This document shows, piece by piece, positions 1 to 8,689 of a stretch of DNA of 64,000 bases (positions are counted from its first letter, which is position 1; every line of letters begins with the position of its first letter). Both the position numbers and the translations under genes were made by a program. The notes beneath the pieces are model-generated. The model did not search any database and was not told the DNA's origin. It saw nothing but the letters and a program-made list of their open reading frames with translations. The stretch covers positions 262,526-326,525 of the forward strand of contig NZ_LT635836.1 of NCBI RefSeq assembly GCF_900128475.1, written 5' to 3'. The DNA comes from Mediterranea massiliensis. Lineage in GTDB: Bacteria > Bacteroidota > Bacteroidia > Bacteroidales > Bacteroidaceae.

Positions 1-906
1 TCGGCCACTGTGCTCCATCTGAAGGCCCAAAGTATGGAAGGACTCTACTCAGACCCCAACATCCAGATAGGCGCCTATCTGGAGATACACGACCGCTATC
101 CGGATGACTACCTGGCAGCCTCGAAGCTGGCCAGTCTCTACATCCGAAGCAATTACTACGACTACGCCATCGAAACCTGCGAGAACTACCGGAAAACGGA
201 CACAACCAACGCAACCGTCAACCGACTGGAGGCCCAGGCCTACTGCCTGAACCAGCAATATGAAAAGGCATTGGAACGGTACAGCCCTCTGTTGGCCCAA
301 GGAGACAGTTCGTTTTACAACTGCTACTACGCAGGCATCAGCCACTATGCCTTGAACCAGCCCTACGAAGCCCATGACTTGCTGGAAGCTGCCCGCAAGT
401 TGGCACCCGAACATGTGGACGTACTCTATTTCCTAGGAAAAACTTGCTCCAAGACACTTTGGAAAGACAAAGGAGTAGAATATCTGGAGGAAGCCATCCG
501 TTTCTCCTTACCAAAAGACAGCGTCATGGCAAAGCTTTACGGAGGACTGGCCGACTGCTGTAGAGAGGCTGCCGAACCCCGCAAACAGATAGCAGCCCTG
601 ATGCAGCAATACAAATATGACCCGAAAGCCCACTACGTGCTCTACAAAGCAGCCTTCACATCCTACTATCACCTGAAAGACCTACAGGCAACCGAAAAAT
701 ATCTGGAAGCCTACCTCAAAACCCGCCCCGAAGGAAGCAAAAACCAACCGCAGGAGATGACGAAAGATGGAGACGTCGTCTACAACGAAAACAACCGCTA
801 CGATTCCGCCGAAGCCTGGCTGGAAAAGCTGAAGAAGAATAAGAAAGTGGAAGATTTCTTCCAAGGGAAAACGGTTATAAAGACAAACAAGACAACCGAC
901 AAGTAA
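1..906 (+). CDS. Tetratricopeptide-repeat protein, 5' end outside window
   Basis: The frame is already open at base 1, so the true start and any signal peptide lie upstream; about 301 residues and a TAA stop are visible. The sequence is a run of paired helices with TPR-like spacing, for example YEKALERYSPLL, YAGISHYALNQPYEAHDLL and DVLYFLGKT, and ends in a lysine-rich tail (KKNKKVEDF). TPR proteins are binding scaffolds; no catalytic motif is visible and the partner cannot be inferred. A terminator follows at 946-981, so this is the last gene of its transcription unit. Confidence 0.75.
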   Translation, partial: SATVLHLKAQSMEGLYSDPNIQIGAYLEIHDRYPDDYLAASKLASLYIRSNYYDYAIETCENYRKTDTTNATVNRLEAQAYCLNQQYEKALERYSPLLAQGDSSFYNCYYAGISHYALNQPYEAHDLLEAARKLAPEHVDVLYFLGKTCSKTLWKDKGVEYLEEAIRFSLPKDSVMAKLYGGLADCCREAAEPRKQIAALMQQYKYDPKAHYVLYKAAFTSYYHLKDLQATEKYLEAYLKTRPEGSKNQPQEMTKDGDVVYNENNRYDSAEAWLEKLKKNKKVEDFFQGKTVIKTNKTTDK

Positions 907-945
907 CAAGAAAGCAAACGTTTGCATAATATAAAAGAAAGTGAC

Positions 946-981
946 TGGCGGAGAGACATCGGGTTTCTCCGCCAATTGTTT
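946..981 (+). terminator. Rho-independent terminator after the TPR gene
   Basis: A 9-bp perfect stem (TGGCGGAGA 946-954 with TCTCCGCCA 966-974), an 11-nt loop and a following T-rich tract (TTGTTTT). Confidence 0.8.
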
Positions 982-1019
982 TATCTTAGCCACACGAAAA
1001 CAACCGTAAAATTACTATC

Positions 1020-2873
1020 ATGAAAAAGAAAGTTTTTTCACTCCTCGGAACCATGCTGCTGTCACTCACAGCCTATGCAGCACCCCACATCAACAAAATT
1101 GACCCACCCTTCTGGTATACAGGCATGCAGAACCCCGAGCTGCAGCTGATGGTCTATGGCGAAGGCATCGGCGACGCACGGGTAGCGGTGGACTATCCCG
1201 GCGTATCGGTGAGCAGCATCGTAAAACTGGAAAGCAACAACTACCTGCTGGTATACCTGAACCTGGACAAAGATGTGAAGCCCGGCAAGATGCAACTCAC
1301 CTTCAGCCAGGGCAAGAAACAGACCATACAAGAATATGAGCTGAAAGCACGCGCCATGAAAGGCTGCGAGCACAAAGGGTTCGACGCTTCGGACGCCCTC
1401 TACCTGCTGATGCCCGACCGTTTTGCCAACGGCAATCCGGACAACGACCAAGTGGAAGGCATGCTCGATGCCAAAGTGGACCGCAACGATCCGAATGCCC
1501 GCCACGGTGGCGACCTGGCCGGCATTGAGCAACATCTGGACTACTTCACCGATCTGGGCGTGACGGCCCTGTGGTTCACCCCCGTACTGGAAAACAACAT
1601 GCAGGGCGGCAGCTACCACGGCTATGCCACGACAGACTACTACAAGGTAGACCCCCGCTTCGGCACCAACGAAGAATACCGCCAACTGATATCCAAGGCA
1701 CACCAACGTGGCATCAAAATTGTGATGGACATGATTTTCAACCATTGCGGCGTAGACCATGCATGGATCAAAGACATGCCTTCGAAGGACTGGTTCAATA
1801 ACTCCGATTATCAGAACAACTTTGTGCAGACATCCTTCAAACTGACTTCACACGTTGACCCCTATACTTCCCAGTACGACTTCAACCAGATGAACGACGG
1901 CTGGTTTGTTCCCACCATGCCCGACCTCAACCAGAAGAACCCGCATGTACTGAGATACCTCATCCAAAACAGTTTCTGGTGGATTGAATACGCCAACATC
2001 GACGGTATCCGCATGGACACCTACCCCTATGCTGACTACGACAGCATGAGCCAATGGATGAAGGAACTAAACGAAGAATACCCCAATTACAACACCGTGG
2101 GTGAAACATGGGTTACCGAACCCGCCTATACCGCGTGGTGGCAGAAAGACTCCAAACTCTCGGCTCCGAAGAACAGCAATTTGAAAACTGTGATGGACTT
2201 CAGCTTCTTCGATAAGATAAATATCGCCAAGAACGAACAAACTGAAACCTGGTTCAAGGGACTGGATCGCGTATATAACAATTTCGTCTATGATTTCCTC
2301 TACCCCAACCCTGCCAGTGTGCTGGCTTTCATCGAAAACCACGACACTGACCGTTTCCTGGGTGAAGGGCAGAACCTGGCCATGCTTAAGCAAGCCACTA
2401 CCCTATTGCTCACCACACGCCGTATCCCACAGCTGTACTACGGTACGGAAATCATGATGAACGGTGTGAAGACCAAGAGTGACGGCTACGTACGTTGCGA
2501 CTTCCCCGGCGGATGGGCAAACGACAAGCAGAATGCTTTCACCGCCGAAGGACGCACCGATCTGCAAAATGAGTGCTACAATTTCTACAAGACTATCTTG
2601 AACTGGCGTAAAGGTAACGACGTCATCGCCAAAGGCAGTATGACACAATTCATGGTACAGCACGGAGTCTATGCCTACGCCCGCCAGTATGAAGGCAAGA
2701 CTGTATTCGTCATGCTGAACGGTACGGACAGCGAAACTACCCTGCCGCTAAAATTCTATAAGGAAATCCTGAAGGATGCGAAACAAGGTAAAGACATTCT
2801 GACAGGCCGCACCATCAGCTTCTCCGAAGACCTGAAGATGGCGCCGCGCGAATCGCTGGTCATCGAACTGTAA
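1020..2873 (+). CDS. Secreted GH13 alpha-amylase / neopullulanase (SusA-like)
   Basis: A 617-residue glycoside hydrolase family 13 enzyme expected to cleave alpha-1,4 glucans or pullulan in the periplasm. A signal peptide (MKKKVFSLLGTMLLSLTAYA) is followed by an N-terminal beta-sandwich of the cyclomaltodextrinase/neopullulanase type (about residues 25-110) and the (beta/alpha)8 barrel. The four GH13 regions are visible: DMIFNH (from D237), GIRMDTY with nucleophile D333, VGETW with acid/base E362, and FIENHDTDR with transition-state stabiliser D442. From memory, Bacteroides SusA has about the same length. There is no SusC/SusD pair or other starch gene nearby, so this is a solitary amylase, not a full sus locus. 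Terminators on both sides make it monocistronic. Exact substrate preference is not readable from sequence. Confidence 0.93.
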   Translation: MKKKVFSLLGTMLLSLTAYAAPHINKIDPPFWYTGMQNPELQLMVYGEGIGDARVAVDYPGVSVSSIVKLESNNYLLVYLNLDKDVKPGKMQLTFSQGKKQTIQEYELKARAMKGCEHKGFDASDALYLLMPDRFANGNPDNDQVEGMLDAKVDRNDPNARHGGDLAGIEQHLDYFTDLGVTALWFTPVLENNMQGGSYHGYATTDYYKVDPRFGTNEEYRQLISKAHQRGIKIVMDMIFNHCGVDHAWIKDMPSKDWFNNSDYQNNFVQTSFKLTSHVDPYTSQYDFNQMNDGWFVPTMPDLNQKNPHVLRYLIQNSFWWIEYANIDGIRMDTYPYADYDSMSQWMKELNEEYPNYNTVGETWVTEPAYTAWWQKDSKLSAPKNSNLKTVMDFSFFDKINIAKNEQTETWFKGLDRVYNNFVYDFLYPNPASVLAFIENHDTDRFLGEGQNLAMLKQATTLLLTTRRIPQLYYGTEIMMNGVKTKSDGYVRCDFPGGWANDKQNAFTAEGRTDLQNECYNFYKTILNWRKGNDVIAKGSMTQFMVQHGVYAYARQYEGKTVFVMLNGTDSETTLPLKFYKEILKDAKQGKDILTGRTISFSEDLKMAPRESLVIEL

Positions 2874-2893
2874 AAGAAGCCCCCGTTACATGT

Positions 2894-2940
2894 AAGGAGG
2901 ACGTTCCAACAAAAGTTTTCGAACGTCCTCCTTCCTTGTT
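2894..2940 (+). terminator. Strong terminator after the GH13 gene
   Basis: A 13-bp perfect inverted repeat (AAGGAGGACGTTC 2894-2906 with GAACGTCCTCCTT 2921-2933), a 14-nt loop, then CCTTGTTCT. Confidence 0.85.
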
Positions 2941-3092
2941 CTATCCGTAGTCACTCCATAATGCGCAACACTACATTCTTCCGTTCAATTGTGAAGAAAT
3001 ACAAAAAACGACAAATTCCTATCCACTCAATCGAACAAAATTTCCTCATTCTGTGTGTTTAGAAAGCAGAAACTAAAACCCAGACAAGGAGG

Positions 3093-4880
3093 ATGACCCA
3101 ATTTACAAAACTATTTTCCATGGCTGCCTGTTGCATGCTGCTATGGACTGCCTGCAACGAAACCGACGAGTACACCACTATCGGCAACGAAAATTCTTTT
3201 CATTTGTTTTGTTCCAAATCGGCATGGGACTCGAATACCCGTGCCGTGACGGACGAAACTGGCCTCGGAAACTTTTCGGAGAATGACCGCATCGAAGTAA
3301 GAATTACTTCCGGACAGGCTTCTACCGTCCGTGATATGGAATACAGCAACGGGCAATGGACTCCCACGCTGAACCGCAGCGACTACGGACAAGAAGCGTT
3401 GTCACTGTCCGCACTCTTTCCCGTCCTGCCGACCGACGGCAATGATGATGCCGCTCGCTACCTCAGCCTGCCGACAGACCAGAACAGTATAGACTATTAC
3501 GAAACGGCTGACATACTTTTCGGACAAACGGAGGTATCTGCCGGGCAGTCATCGGCCACCCTATCATTCGGACATGCCCTACACCGCTTGTGCATCAACC
3601 TGAAAGGTACTATCCCCGCCGACCTCCAAATCGAAGTCCGCAGCCGCACGGAAGGCGTCATTTCCCTAATAAATGGTACCGTTATACCGAACGATAACCA
3701 TACCATAAACTGGATAACCCCATTGAAGCAAAACGCCACTACCTATACGGCTATTATCCTGCCCCAGGATGCCTCTGTCTATCATGGTACAGAAGGTTTG
3801 CTCCGCCTGACCAGTAGTGGAAAAAGCGTCGTATATCCGCTCAACGCAAGCATACAGAATTTTCTGCCCGGCATGCAGACCCAGCTGAACCTGACTTTGA
3901 AACCCGGAGAAGAAGTGGACCTGGACTTCTGTAACCAGAAATTCTGGGTATATGGCATCAGTTCACCTGTATTTCCCGGAAAAGAAAACATCAAAACCTA
4001 CCCGGTATGGGCAAGTGAATTTGCGGAAGGAGAATGGTTGCGTTATGATTATGAGAAAATTGATTTACCCAACGAGGTGAACTACCTGACATGGAAAGAA
4101 GGCTGTGGCTGGTTCGACTGCAACAAGACCTTCAACTACGACGGAGACGGACAAATGTGCTGGGCAGCAACTGCCTCCAACCTGATACACTGGTGGCTGG
4201 ATCGCAACCGTCCATACGTCGAAGCCTACGAAAAGAAGTATGGCGGTGAACCTTGCCCCAAGGGATACAGGAAAATGACCAAACAAGACCAGCAACACAG
4301 CGACGTATTCAACTTTTTCAAACAATGTTACCCCAATCTCGGAAGTTGGGAAACAGGAGGTGTGAATTGGTTCATAAACGGTGACAAAACGAACCTCAAC
4401 TACAGCTATAACGAAACATTTCCCGGATACTTCCATGAAGTGTTTTCCAAAGATACACCTGTCGCAAAAGAAACCAAGAATACCTCCAAAAAGAATTTCA
4501 ACCAATGGATAAAGGACGCTTTCCGCAAAAACAATGCCATCGGTTTCTCTGTCTATGGATTTACAGGCCCTAACGGCCGACTTCATGCCATGACCATTTG
4601 GGGAGCAGAATTCGACCAGGAAGGAAACGTAGCCTTTATATACTTCTGCGACAATAACCAAAGCGAGGATGAGCCTAATCATGGCTCACTCAGGAGGTAC
4701 AAGGTAGTCTATACGGATTCAGACATTCAAGGCACTTACATCATGCCATTGGACTATAATGACGGAACGCTACCCTCCATCAAGTCCCCAGTCTGCTCCG
4801 TCACCCAAGTAGACCTGCGACAGGACATCTGGCAGACTGCCTTTCCCGAAATAGATACAAAAACCAGAATGAATAAATAA
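3093..4880 (+). CDS. Surface lipoprotein: fimbrillin-like N-terminus fused to IdeS/Mac-type cysteine protease
   Basis: 595 residues. Signal peptidase II motif LLWTAC with lipidated C21, then an acidic stretch (NETDE) typical of Bacteroidetes lipoproteins exported to the cell surface. Residues about 30-275 resemble fimbrillin-family (Mfa-like) proteins, including the SNTRAV segment and LSFGHALHRL, nearly identical to LTFGHALHNL in the next gene. Residues about 290-560 carry the signature of the C66 papain-like family (streptococcal IgG protease IdeS/Mac): GWFDCNKTF with K345, then QMCWAATASN and HWW with nucleophile C356, LHAMTIWGAE with H498, and IYFCDNN with D520. Spacing and order match K-C-H-D of IdeS; the second IdeS aspartate (DxD) is N522 here. 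Predicted role: surface proteolysis of a host protein, possibly immunoglobulin; the substrate is inference. It is 10 nt upstream of a second fimbrillin-like gene. Confidence 0.82.
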   Translation: MTQFTKLFSMAACCMLLWTACNETDEYTTIGNENSFHLFCSKSAWDSNTRAVTDETGLGNFSENDRIEVRITSGQASTVRDMEYSNGQWTPTLNRSDYGQEALSLSALFPVLPTDGNDDAARYLSLPTDQNSIDYYETADILFGQTEVSAGQSSATLSFGHALHRLCINLKGTIPADLQIEVRSRTEGVISLINGTVIPNDNHTINWITPLKQNATTYTAIILPQDASVYHGTEGLLRLTSSGKSVVYPLNASIQNFLPGMQTQLNLTLKPGEEVDLDFCNQKFWVYGISSPVFPGKENIKTYPVWASEFAEGEWLRYDYEKIDLPNEVNYLTWKEGCGWFDCNKTFNYDGDGQMCWAATASNLIHWWLDRNRPYVEAYEKKYGGEPCPKGYRKMTKQDQQHSDVFNFFKQCYPNLGSWETGGVNWFINGDKTNLNYSYNETFPGYFHEVFSKDTPVAKETKNTSKKNFNQWIKDAFRKNNAIGFSVYGFTGPNGRLHAMTIWGAEFDQEGNVAFIYFCDNNQSEDEPNHGSLRRYKVVYTDSDIQGTYIMPLDYNDGTLPSIKSPVCSVTQVDLRQDIWQTAFPEIDTKTRMNK

Positions 4881-4890
4881 TAAAAAAACA

Positions 4891-5763
4891 ATGAGAAAGA
4901 ATTATCTGTACGTACTGCTGGCCGCATCACTGACGGCCACATCCTGCTCCAATGAATTACCGGAAAATGTACCCGCCTCAGACGGAGTAATCCACATCGA
5001 AGCCAACGTATCTCCCCAAACCCGCTCACCGCAGCTCGACAGCGACGGAAGCGGTACCTTCGCCAAAGGTGACGCACTGTCCATCTTTGTAGCCGGGAAC
5101 GGAACAACAGTTACCGCCAACTATGCCTATGCCTCGGACCTCCTCACTTGGAGCCAACTGGGTTTGCCGGAAGACGTGAAACAAGTGACATTTGCCGCCT
5201 GCTACCCACAGCCCACCACTGTCAAAGATGGAACCTTCGAATTCAATACCCTTACGGCACCTGAGAAAGACCTGTTGCTGGCACCGGCACAACCGGTATC
5301 GGTCGGTACAGCCGAAACTGTCCGCCTCACCTTCGGACATGCCCTACACAATCTTAACCTGAACTTCGTACCGGGAAACGGCTATACAGACAGTGACATC
5401 CGCTCGCTCACACTCGCCTGCCAAGCCAAAACCACCTGCGTGGTGGATGCTGCTCAGGGAACAATCCAGAAAGTGAACGAAGAAACTGGCGACTACCAGG
5501 CTACAGGAAACACAGCCTCGTTCTACCTGGTACCGCAGGCTACGGATGCCATCAGCCTGACCATCGGCATACAGAATGAAAGCAAAAAAATAACCCTCGA
5601 CAACCTGCTCCAGCAATTGGGTTCCCAGCAGACGGAACTGCAGGGAGGCAAGCGTTGCTCGCTCACACTGAAAGTAGGCCGCGAGGGCATTACCATCGAA
5701 GGCGCAACCATTGGTGCCTGGGGCGACCAGGTGACAGCCGACGGTGAGGTAGTAATAGGCTGA
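4891..5763 (+). CDS. Fimbrillin-family lipoprotein
   Basis: 290 residues with a lipoprotein signal ending in LTATSC (C19) and a short acidic linker. The body has the beta-rich pattern of Mfa/FimA-like fimbrillins: an early Arg-containing segment (PQTRSPQ, around R46, where Bacteroidales fimbrillins are often trimmed), a central LTFGHALHNLNLNF motif, and a C-terminal strand region (GKRCSLTLKVGREGITIEGATIGAW). Such proteins are fimbrial subunits or surface anchors. It follows the IdeS-like lipoprotein by 10 nt and shares its GHALH motif, so the two are probably co-transcribed and may form one surface assembly. No usher or fimbrial operon gene is nearby. Adhesin versus anchor cannot be decided. 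Confidence 0.8.
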   Translation: MRKNYLYVLLAASLTATSCSNELPENVPASDGVIHIEANVSPQTRSPQLDSDGSGTFAKGDALSIFVAGNGTTVTANYAYASDLLTWSQLGLPEDVKQVTFAACYPQPTTVKDGTFEFNTLTAPEKDLLLAPAQPVSVGTAETVRLTFGHALHNLNLNFVPGNGYTDSDIRSLTLACQAKTTCVVDAAQGTIQKVNEETGDYQATGNTASFYLVPQATDAISLTIGIQNESKKITLDNLLQQLGSQQTELQGGKRCSLTLKVGREGITIEGATIGAWGDQVTADGEVVIG

Positions 5764-5770
5764 CAACCCG

Positions 5771-6220
5771 TCACCAGACTACCTTGGCATCGGAAATGAC
5801 ACCGTCTGCCGCATCTTCAGACGTAAAGGTAGCTCCCCTGTACTGCACACAAAGCATCACAAGCGGTTCCGTACCTTTGTTACGGACTGAACGCAGTCCG
5901 GCGGGAGCCACCCTTACTACACTACCTTCGGCCACCGGAAATATCTGTCCGTCTACCTGAAACTCACCCTTGCCGGAGAGGAAGAAATACAATTCCTCAT
6001 GGGTCTTGTGGGTGTGCAGGAAACCGGTCTCCGTCCCGGGAGCAAACGATTGGAAGGAGAACTCGGCTCCAGTGGCCTGCAACGCCGCCCCTCCAAACAC
6101 TTTGCCGGGAATCTTCACATCCGGCCCCAACTGCAATACATATTCGCCCAACTCATTCAGTTTGCCTACGCTGATAGCGCTAAAATTCTTTGCTTCTGCA
6201 ATTTTCTCAATCTGTTTCAT
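5771..6220 (-). CDS. Cupin-domain protein
   Basis: 149 residues, a small single-domain cupin. Metal-binding motif 1 is clear: H69-T-H71 followed by KTHEELYFFLSGKGEFQVDG (H74, E75, E76), then a glycine-rich turn and PAGLRSVRN, the usual second cupin segment. The family covers metal-dependent isomerases, dioxygenases and sugar- or auxin-binding proteins, so the substrate is unknown. It converges on the fimbrillin gene with only 7 nt between the stops. A TAACTTTG -7 element on the minus strand at 6257-6264 is a likely promoter, divergent from the HxlR regulator, which could control it. Confidence 0.85.
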   Translation of the reverse strand: MKQIEKIAEAKNFSAISVGKLNELGEYVLQLGPDVKIPGKVFGGAALQATGAEFSFQSFAPGTETGFLHTHKTHEELYFFLSGKGEFQVDGQIFPVAEGSVVRVAPAGLRSVRNKGTEPLVMLCVQYRGATFTSEDAADGVISDAKVVW

Positions 6221-6256
6221 ACTACATTATTTTAAACGGTTCATTTGTTTCGAGTG

Positions 6257-6264
6257 CAAAGTTA
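6257..6264 (-). promoter_or_regulatory. Putative -7 box for the cupin gene
   Basis: CAAAGTTA on the plus strand reads TAACTTTG on the minus strand, matching the Bacteroides TAnnTTTG consensus, 37 nt upstream of the cupin start. Confidence 0.5.
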
Positions 6265-6411
6265 TCCATTAAAAATCTATTTATCAAGAAGTTACATTTT
6301 CATCCTATACTAACCTTTTCCTCTCTTTTGCAGAAAATCAGGCTGTTGCGTCAGCATAATAAAACGAAAAAATATCATGCCGCTTCACGACATACAATCG
6401 GAAAAAAGTAT

Positions 6412-6419
6412 TAGCTTTG
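6412..6419 (+). promoter_or_regulatory. Putative -7 box for the HxlR regulator
   Basis: TAGCTTTG matches TAnnTTTG. Transcription would begin near 6426, which excludes the in-frame ATG at 6377 and supports the ATG at 6449. Confidence 0.5.
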
Positions 6420-6448
6420 CCTGCAAAACTCCACCAAACTTATCGGCC

Positions 6449-6820
6449 ATGCAGAAAAAAGAAGAAAAGAATTCAATCATAGAGTTTTGCCCGGTGCGCA
6501 ACGTCATAGCCCGTTTCGGCGACAAATGGTCTTTCCTTGTCTTGCTTACCATCAACGAACATCAGGTAGTCCGTTTCAACGAGCTGTGTCGGGCCATACC
6601 CGACATCTCTCCCCGAATGCTGTCGGGCACACTCCGCACGCTGGAAGCAGACGGACTGATTTCCAGAAAAGCCTATCCCGTCGTGCCACCCAAAGTAGAA
6701 TACCGGCTGACGGACATCGGCAATTCACTCATCCCGCACATCAACCAACTGACGGAATGGGCTTTGGCCAACATGCAAAAGATTGTTTCGCACCGCAAGC
6801 AGTTCGACGAATCGAAATAA
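6449..6820 (+). CDS. HxlR-family winged-helix transcriptional regulator
   Basis: 123 residues from the ATG at 6449; an in-frame ATG exists at 6377 but lies upstream of the predicted promoter and would add a tail lacking family character. HxlR features are all present: C14-P-V near the N-terminus, ARFGDKWSFLVL, the recognition helix in RFNELCRAIPDISPRMLSGT, LRTLEADGLISR and the wing PPKVEYRLTDIG. The family are small dimeric DNA-binding proteins that often sense electrophiles or redox state and control an adjacent oxidoreductase. That fits here: the SDR gene starts 41 nt downstream on the same strand. Confidence 0.92.
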   Translation: MQKKEEKNSIIEFCPVRNVIARFGDKWSFLVLLTINEHQVVRFNELCRAIPDISPRMLSGTLRTLEADGLISRKAYPVVPPKVEYRLTDIGNSLIPHINQLTEWALANMQKIVSHRKQFDESK

Positions 6821-6861
6821 CTTCATTTACCCCAAAAAACATTAAGCAATACCAATAAGAT

Positions 6862-7623
6862 ATGAAAGGAAAACTGATCTTTATTACCGGTGCCACGAGC
6901 GGCATCGGTGAAGGTTGCGCCCGCAAGTTTGCAGCCATGGGAAGCAACCTGATATTGAACGGACGGAACACCGAAAAGCTGGAAACCCTGAAACAAGAAC
7001 TCACTACGCTGGGTGTGGAAGTGCTCACACTGCCCTTCGACGTACGCGACCGACAGGCCATGTGTCAAGCCATAGATTCCCTCGAAGGCCGGTGGAAGGA
7101 CATCGACGTGCTGGTGAATAACGCCGGACTGGTCATCGGCATGGACAAGGAGTACGAAGGTTCGCTGGACGAATGGGACGTGGTTATCGACACCAATATC
7201 AAGGCCCTGCTGGCCATGACACGCATGATAGTGCCTGGCATGGTGGAACGCGGATGCGGACATATCATCAACATCGGCTCCATTGCAGGCGATGCGGCCT
7301 ATGCCGGCGGCAGCGTCTACTGCGCTACGAAGGCTGCCGTCAAAGCCCTGTCCGACGGACTGCGCATCGACCTGGTGGATACGCCTCTGCGAGTGACAAA
7401 CATCAAGCCCGGCATGGTGGAAACCAATTTCTCCGTCATCCGCTTCCGCGGCGACAGGCAGAAAGCCGATGCTGTATATGACGGTATCCGCCCATTGACG
7501 GGTGACGACATTGCCGACGTAGTCTATTATGCCGCATCAGCCCCTGCCCACGTACAGATAGCCGAAGTATTAGTAATGCCTACCTATCAGGCCACAGGAA
7601 CAGTCTGCTATCGGCAGAAATAA
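6862..7623 (+). CDS. Short-chain dehydrogenase/reductase
   Basis: 253 residues of classical SDR type: NAD(P)-binding TGATSGIG (residues 9-16), NNAG (86-89), catalytic S140, and Y153-x-x-x-K157 (SVYCATKAAV). The arginine after the glycine-rich turn region (NGRN) suggests NADP(H). The overall pattern, including PGMVETNFS, resembles YdfG-type 3-hydroxy acid or serine dehydrogenases, though the exact substrate is not deducible. It lies immediately downstream of the HxlR regulator, probably as its target and operon partner, and is closed by the hairpin at 7681-7730. Confidence 0.92.
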   Translation: MKGKLIFITGATSGIGEGCARKFAAMGSNLILNGRNTEKLETLKQELTTLGVEVLTLPFDVRDRQAMCQAIDSLEGRWKDIDVLVNNAGLVIGMDKEYEGSLDEWDVVIDTNIKALLAMTRMIVPGMVERGCGHIINIGSIAGDAAYAGGSVYCATKAAVKALSDGLRIDLVDTPLRVTNIKPGMVETNFSVIRFRGDRQKADAVYDGIRPLTGDDIADVVYYAASAPAHVQIAEVLVMPTYQATGTVCYRQK

Positions 7624-7680
7624 GATCATCGACGCCAGGACTGACGCAGCACATTTCCTGCTATTCCTGTTTTAAAGAGA

Positions 7681-7730
7681 GAAGGTGTGTCAAAATGAAA
7701 GATAATATCTCTCAATGTTGACACACCTTC
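7681..7730. terminator. Bidirectional hairpin between SDR and flavodoxin genes
   Basis: A 12-bp perfect inverted repeat (GAAGGTGTGTCA 7681-7692 with TGACACACCTTC 7719-7730) lies between two convergent genes, with a 26-nt loop. Confidence 0.65.
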
Positions 7731-7799
7731 GTCATAAAATCTAAGGCCTCTACAGCGGCCTCCACCCATTTTACATTTGATAGAACGCCGATAATTCGA

Positions 7800-8639
7800 C
7801 TATCTCACCACTTCGGTAAATTCAGGCTTGGCATCCTCACCCTTGCCTACCGTCACATAAATAGTTGCTTCGATGTCATTACCTCCAGCATCCTTGCTCC
7901 GGGCAGTGAAACGATAGTCGGTACTGCCCGAAGTGGTACGCTTACCCACAGTTACAGGGGTACCCAGCGGATACTGATAGTTGCTGCAAGCAGCATCGAA
8001 AATCTTCACATCCTCGGCTGTGACAGGTTGTTGGGCGGAATAATCCGGCAGTTTTTCTACTTTTCCCTCCAGATAGCCGCTCTCTATAAGAAAACGCTCT
8101 ACTTCGGCAGGAGCCTTGGCAAGGCGGGCATTGCGTACACCGTAGCCCGGCAAGATCTCAGCCTTGGGAAGCGCCTGCTTCAGGTCCTTCATACTAGCTC
8201 CCAGACCACCGCTCCCAAAGGTACAGAAGGGAACAATCTTCTTACCCGAAAAGTCCGTCTGTTTTACCAGTGAAGCCATCGGCAAGGCGTATGTACCAAA
8301 CCAGATGGGATAGCCGAGGAAGATAACATCATAGCCCGACCAGTCGCTCTTCAATGCTTTCAATTCAGGCAGTTCACCGTTTTTCATTTCTTTCTGGCAT
8401 CGTTCGATGGTTTCCTGATATGTGCCGTCGTAAGGCTGTTCGACCTCGATACGCAACGTATCGGCACCCAGCAAGCGGGCAAACACCTGTGCCACCTGCT
8501 GCGTAGCTCCCGTCTGCGAATAGTAAACTACCAAGTATTTCTGCGCCTTCGGAGCAGCGTCCGTCGCCGCGTTTTTCTTCTGCGAGTTACAGCCCACCAA
8601 TGCCAGGAGAGCAGTAAACAAAACCAATCCTTTTTTCAT
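7800..8639 (-). CDS. Flavodoxin-domain lipoprotein
   Basis: 279 residues. The signal peptide ends in LLALVGC (C17), predicting a lipid-anchored envelope protein. Residues 34-200 are a flavodoxin: YYSQTGAT (phosphate loop for FMN, S41-T46), LGYPIWFGTYALP (flavin-stacking loop) and FCTFGSGGLG. The C-terminal ~75 residues (TPVTVGKRTTSGSTDYRF) form a small separate domain. Flavodoxins carry one or two electrons; a lipoprotein flavodoxin would act outside the cytoplasm, where FMN delivery and the electron partner are unknown. Its promoter (8690-8723) is intact; the IS982 element lies just upstream of it. Confidence 0.88.
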   Translation of the reverse strand: MKKGLVLFTALLALVGCNSQKKNAATDAAPKAQKYLVVYYSQTGATQQVAQVFARLLGADTLRIEVEQPYDGTYQETIERCQKEMKNGELPELKALKSDWSGYDVIFLGYPIWFGTYALPMASLVKQTDFSGKKIVPFCTFGSGGLGASMKDLKQALPKAEILPGYGVRNARLAKAPAEVERFLIESGYLEGKVEKLPDYSAQQPVTAEDVKIFDAACSNYQYPLGTPVTVGKRTTSGSTDYRFTARSKDAGGNDIEATIYVTVGKGEDAKPEFTEVVR

Positions 8640-8689
8640 TGTCTTTCAGTTTTTCAAATTCATAACCATTATTTCTGATACTCTGATTG

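Noticed and set aside
1020..2873. Starch-utilization (Sus) locus
   Set aside because: The GH13 enzyme is SusA-like, but no SusC/SusD pair, other glycosidase or SusR-type regulator flanks it.
6377..6448. N-terminal extension of the HxlR regulator
   Set aside because: The upstream ATG lies before the predicted -7 box at 6412-6419, and the added residues do not resemble the family.
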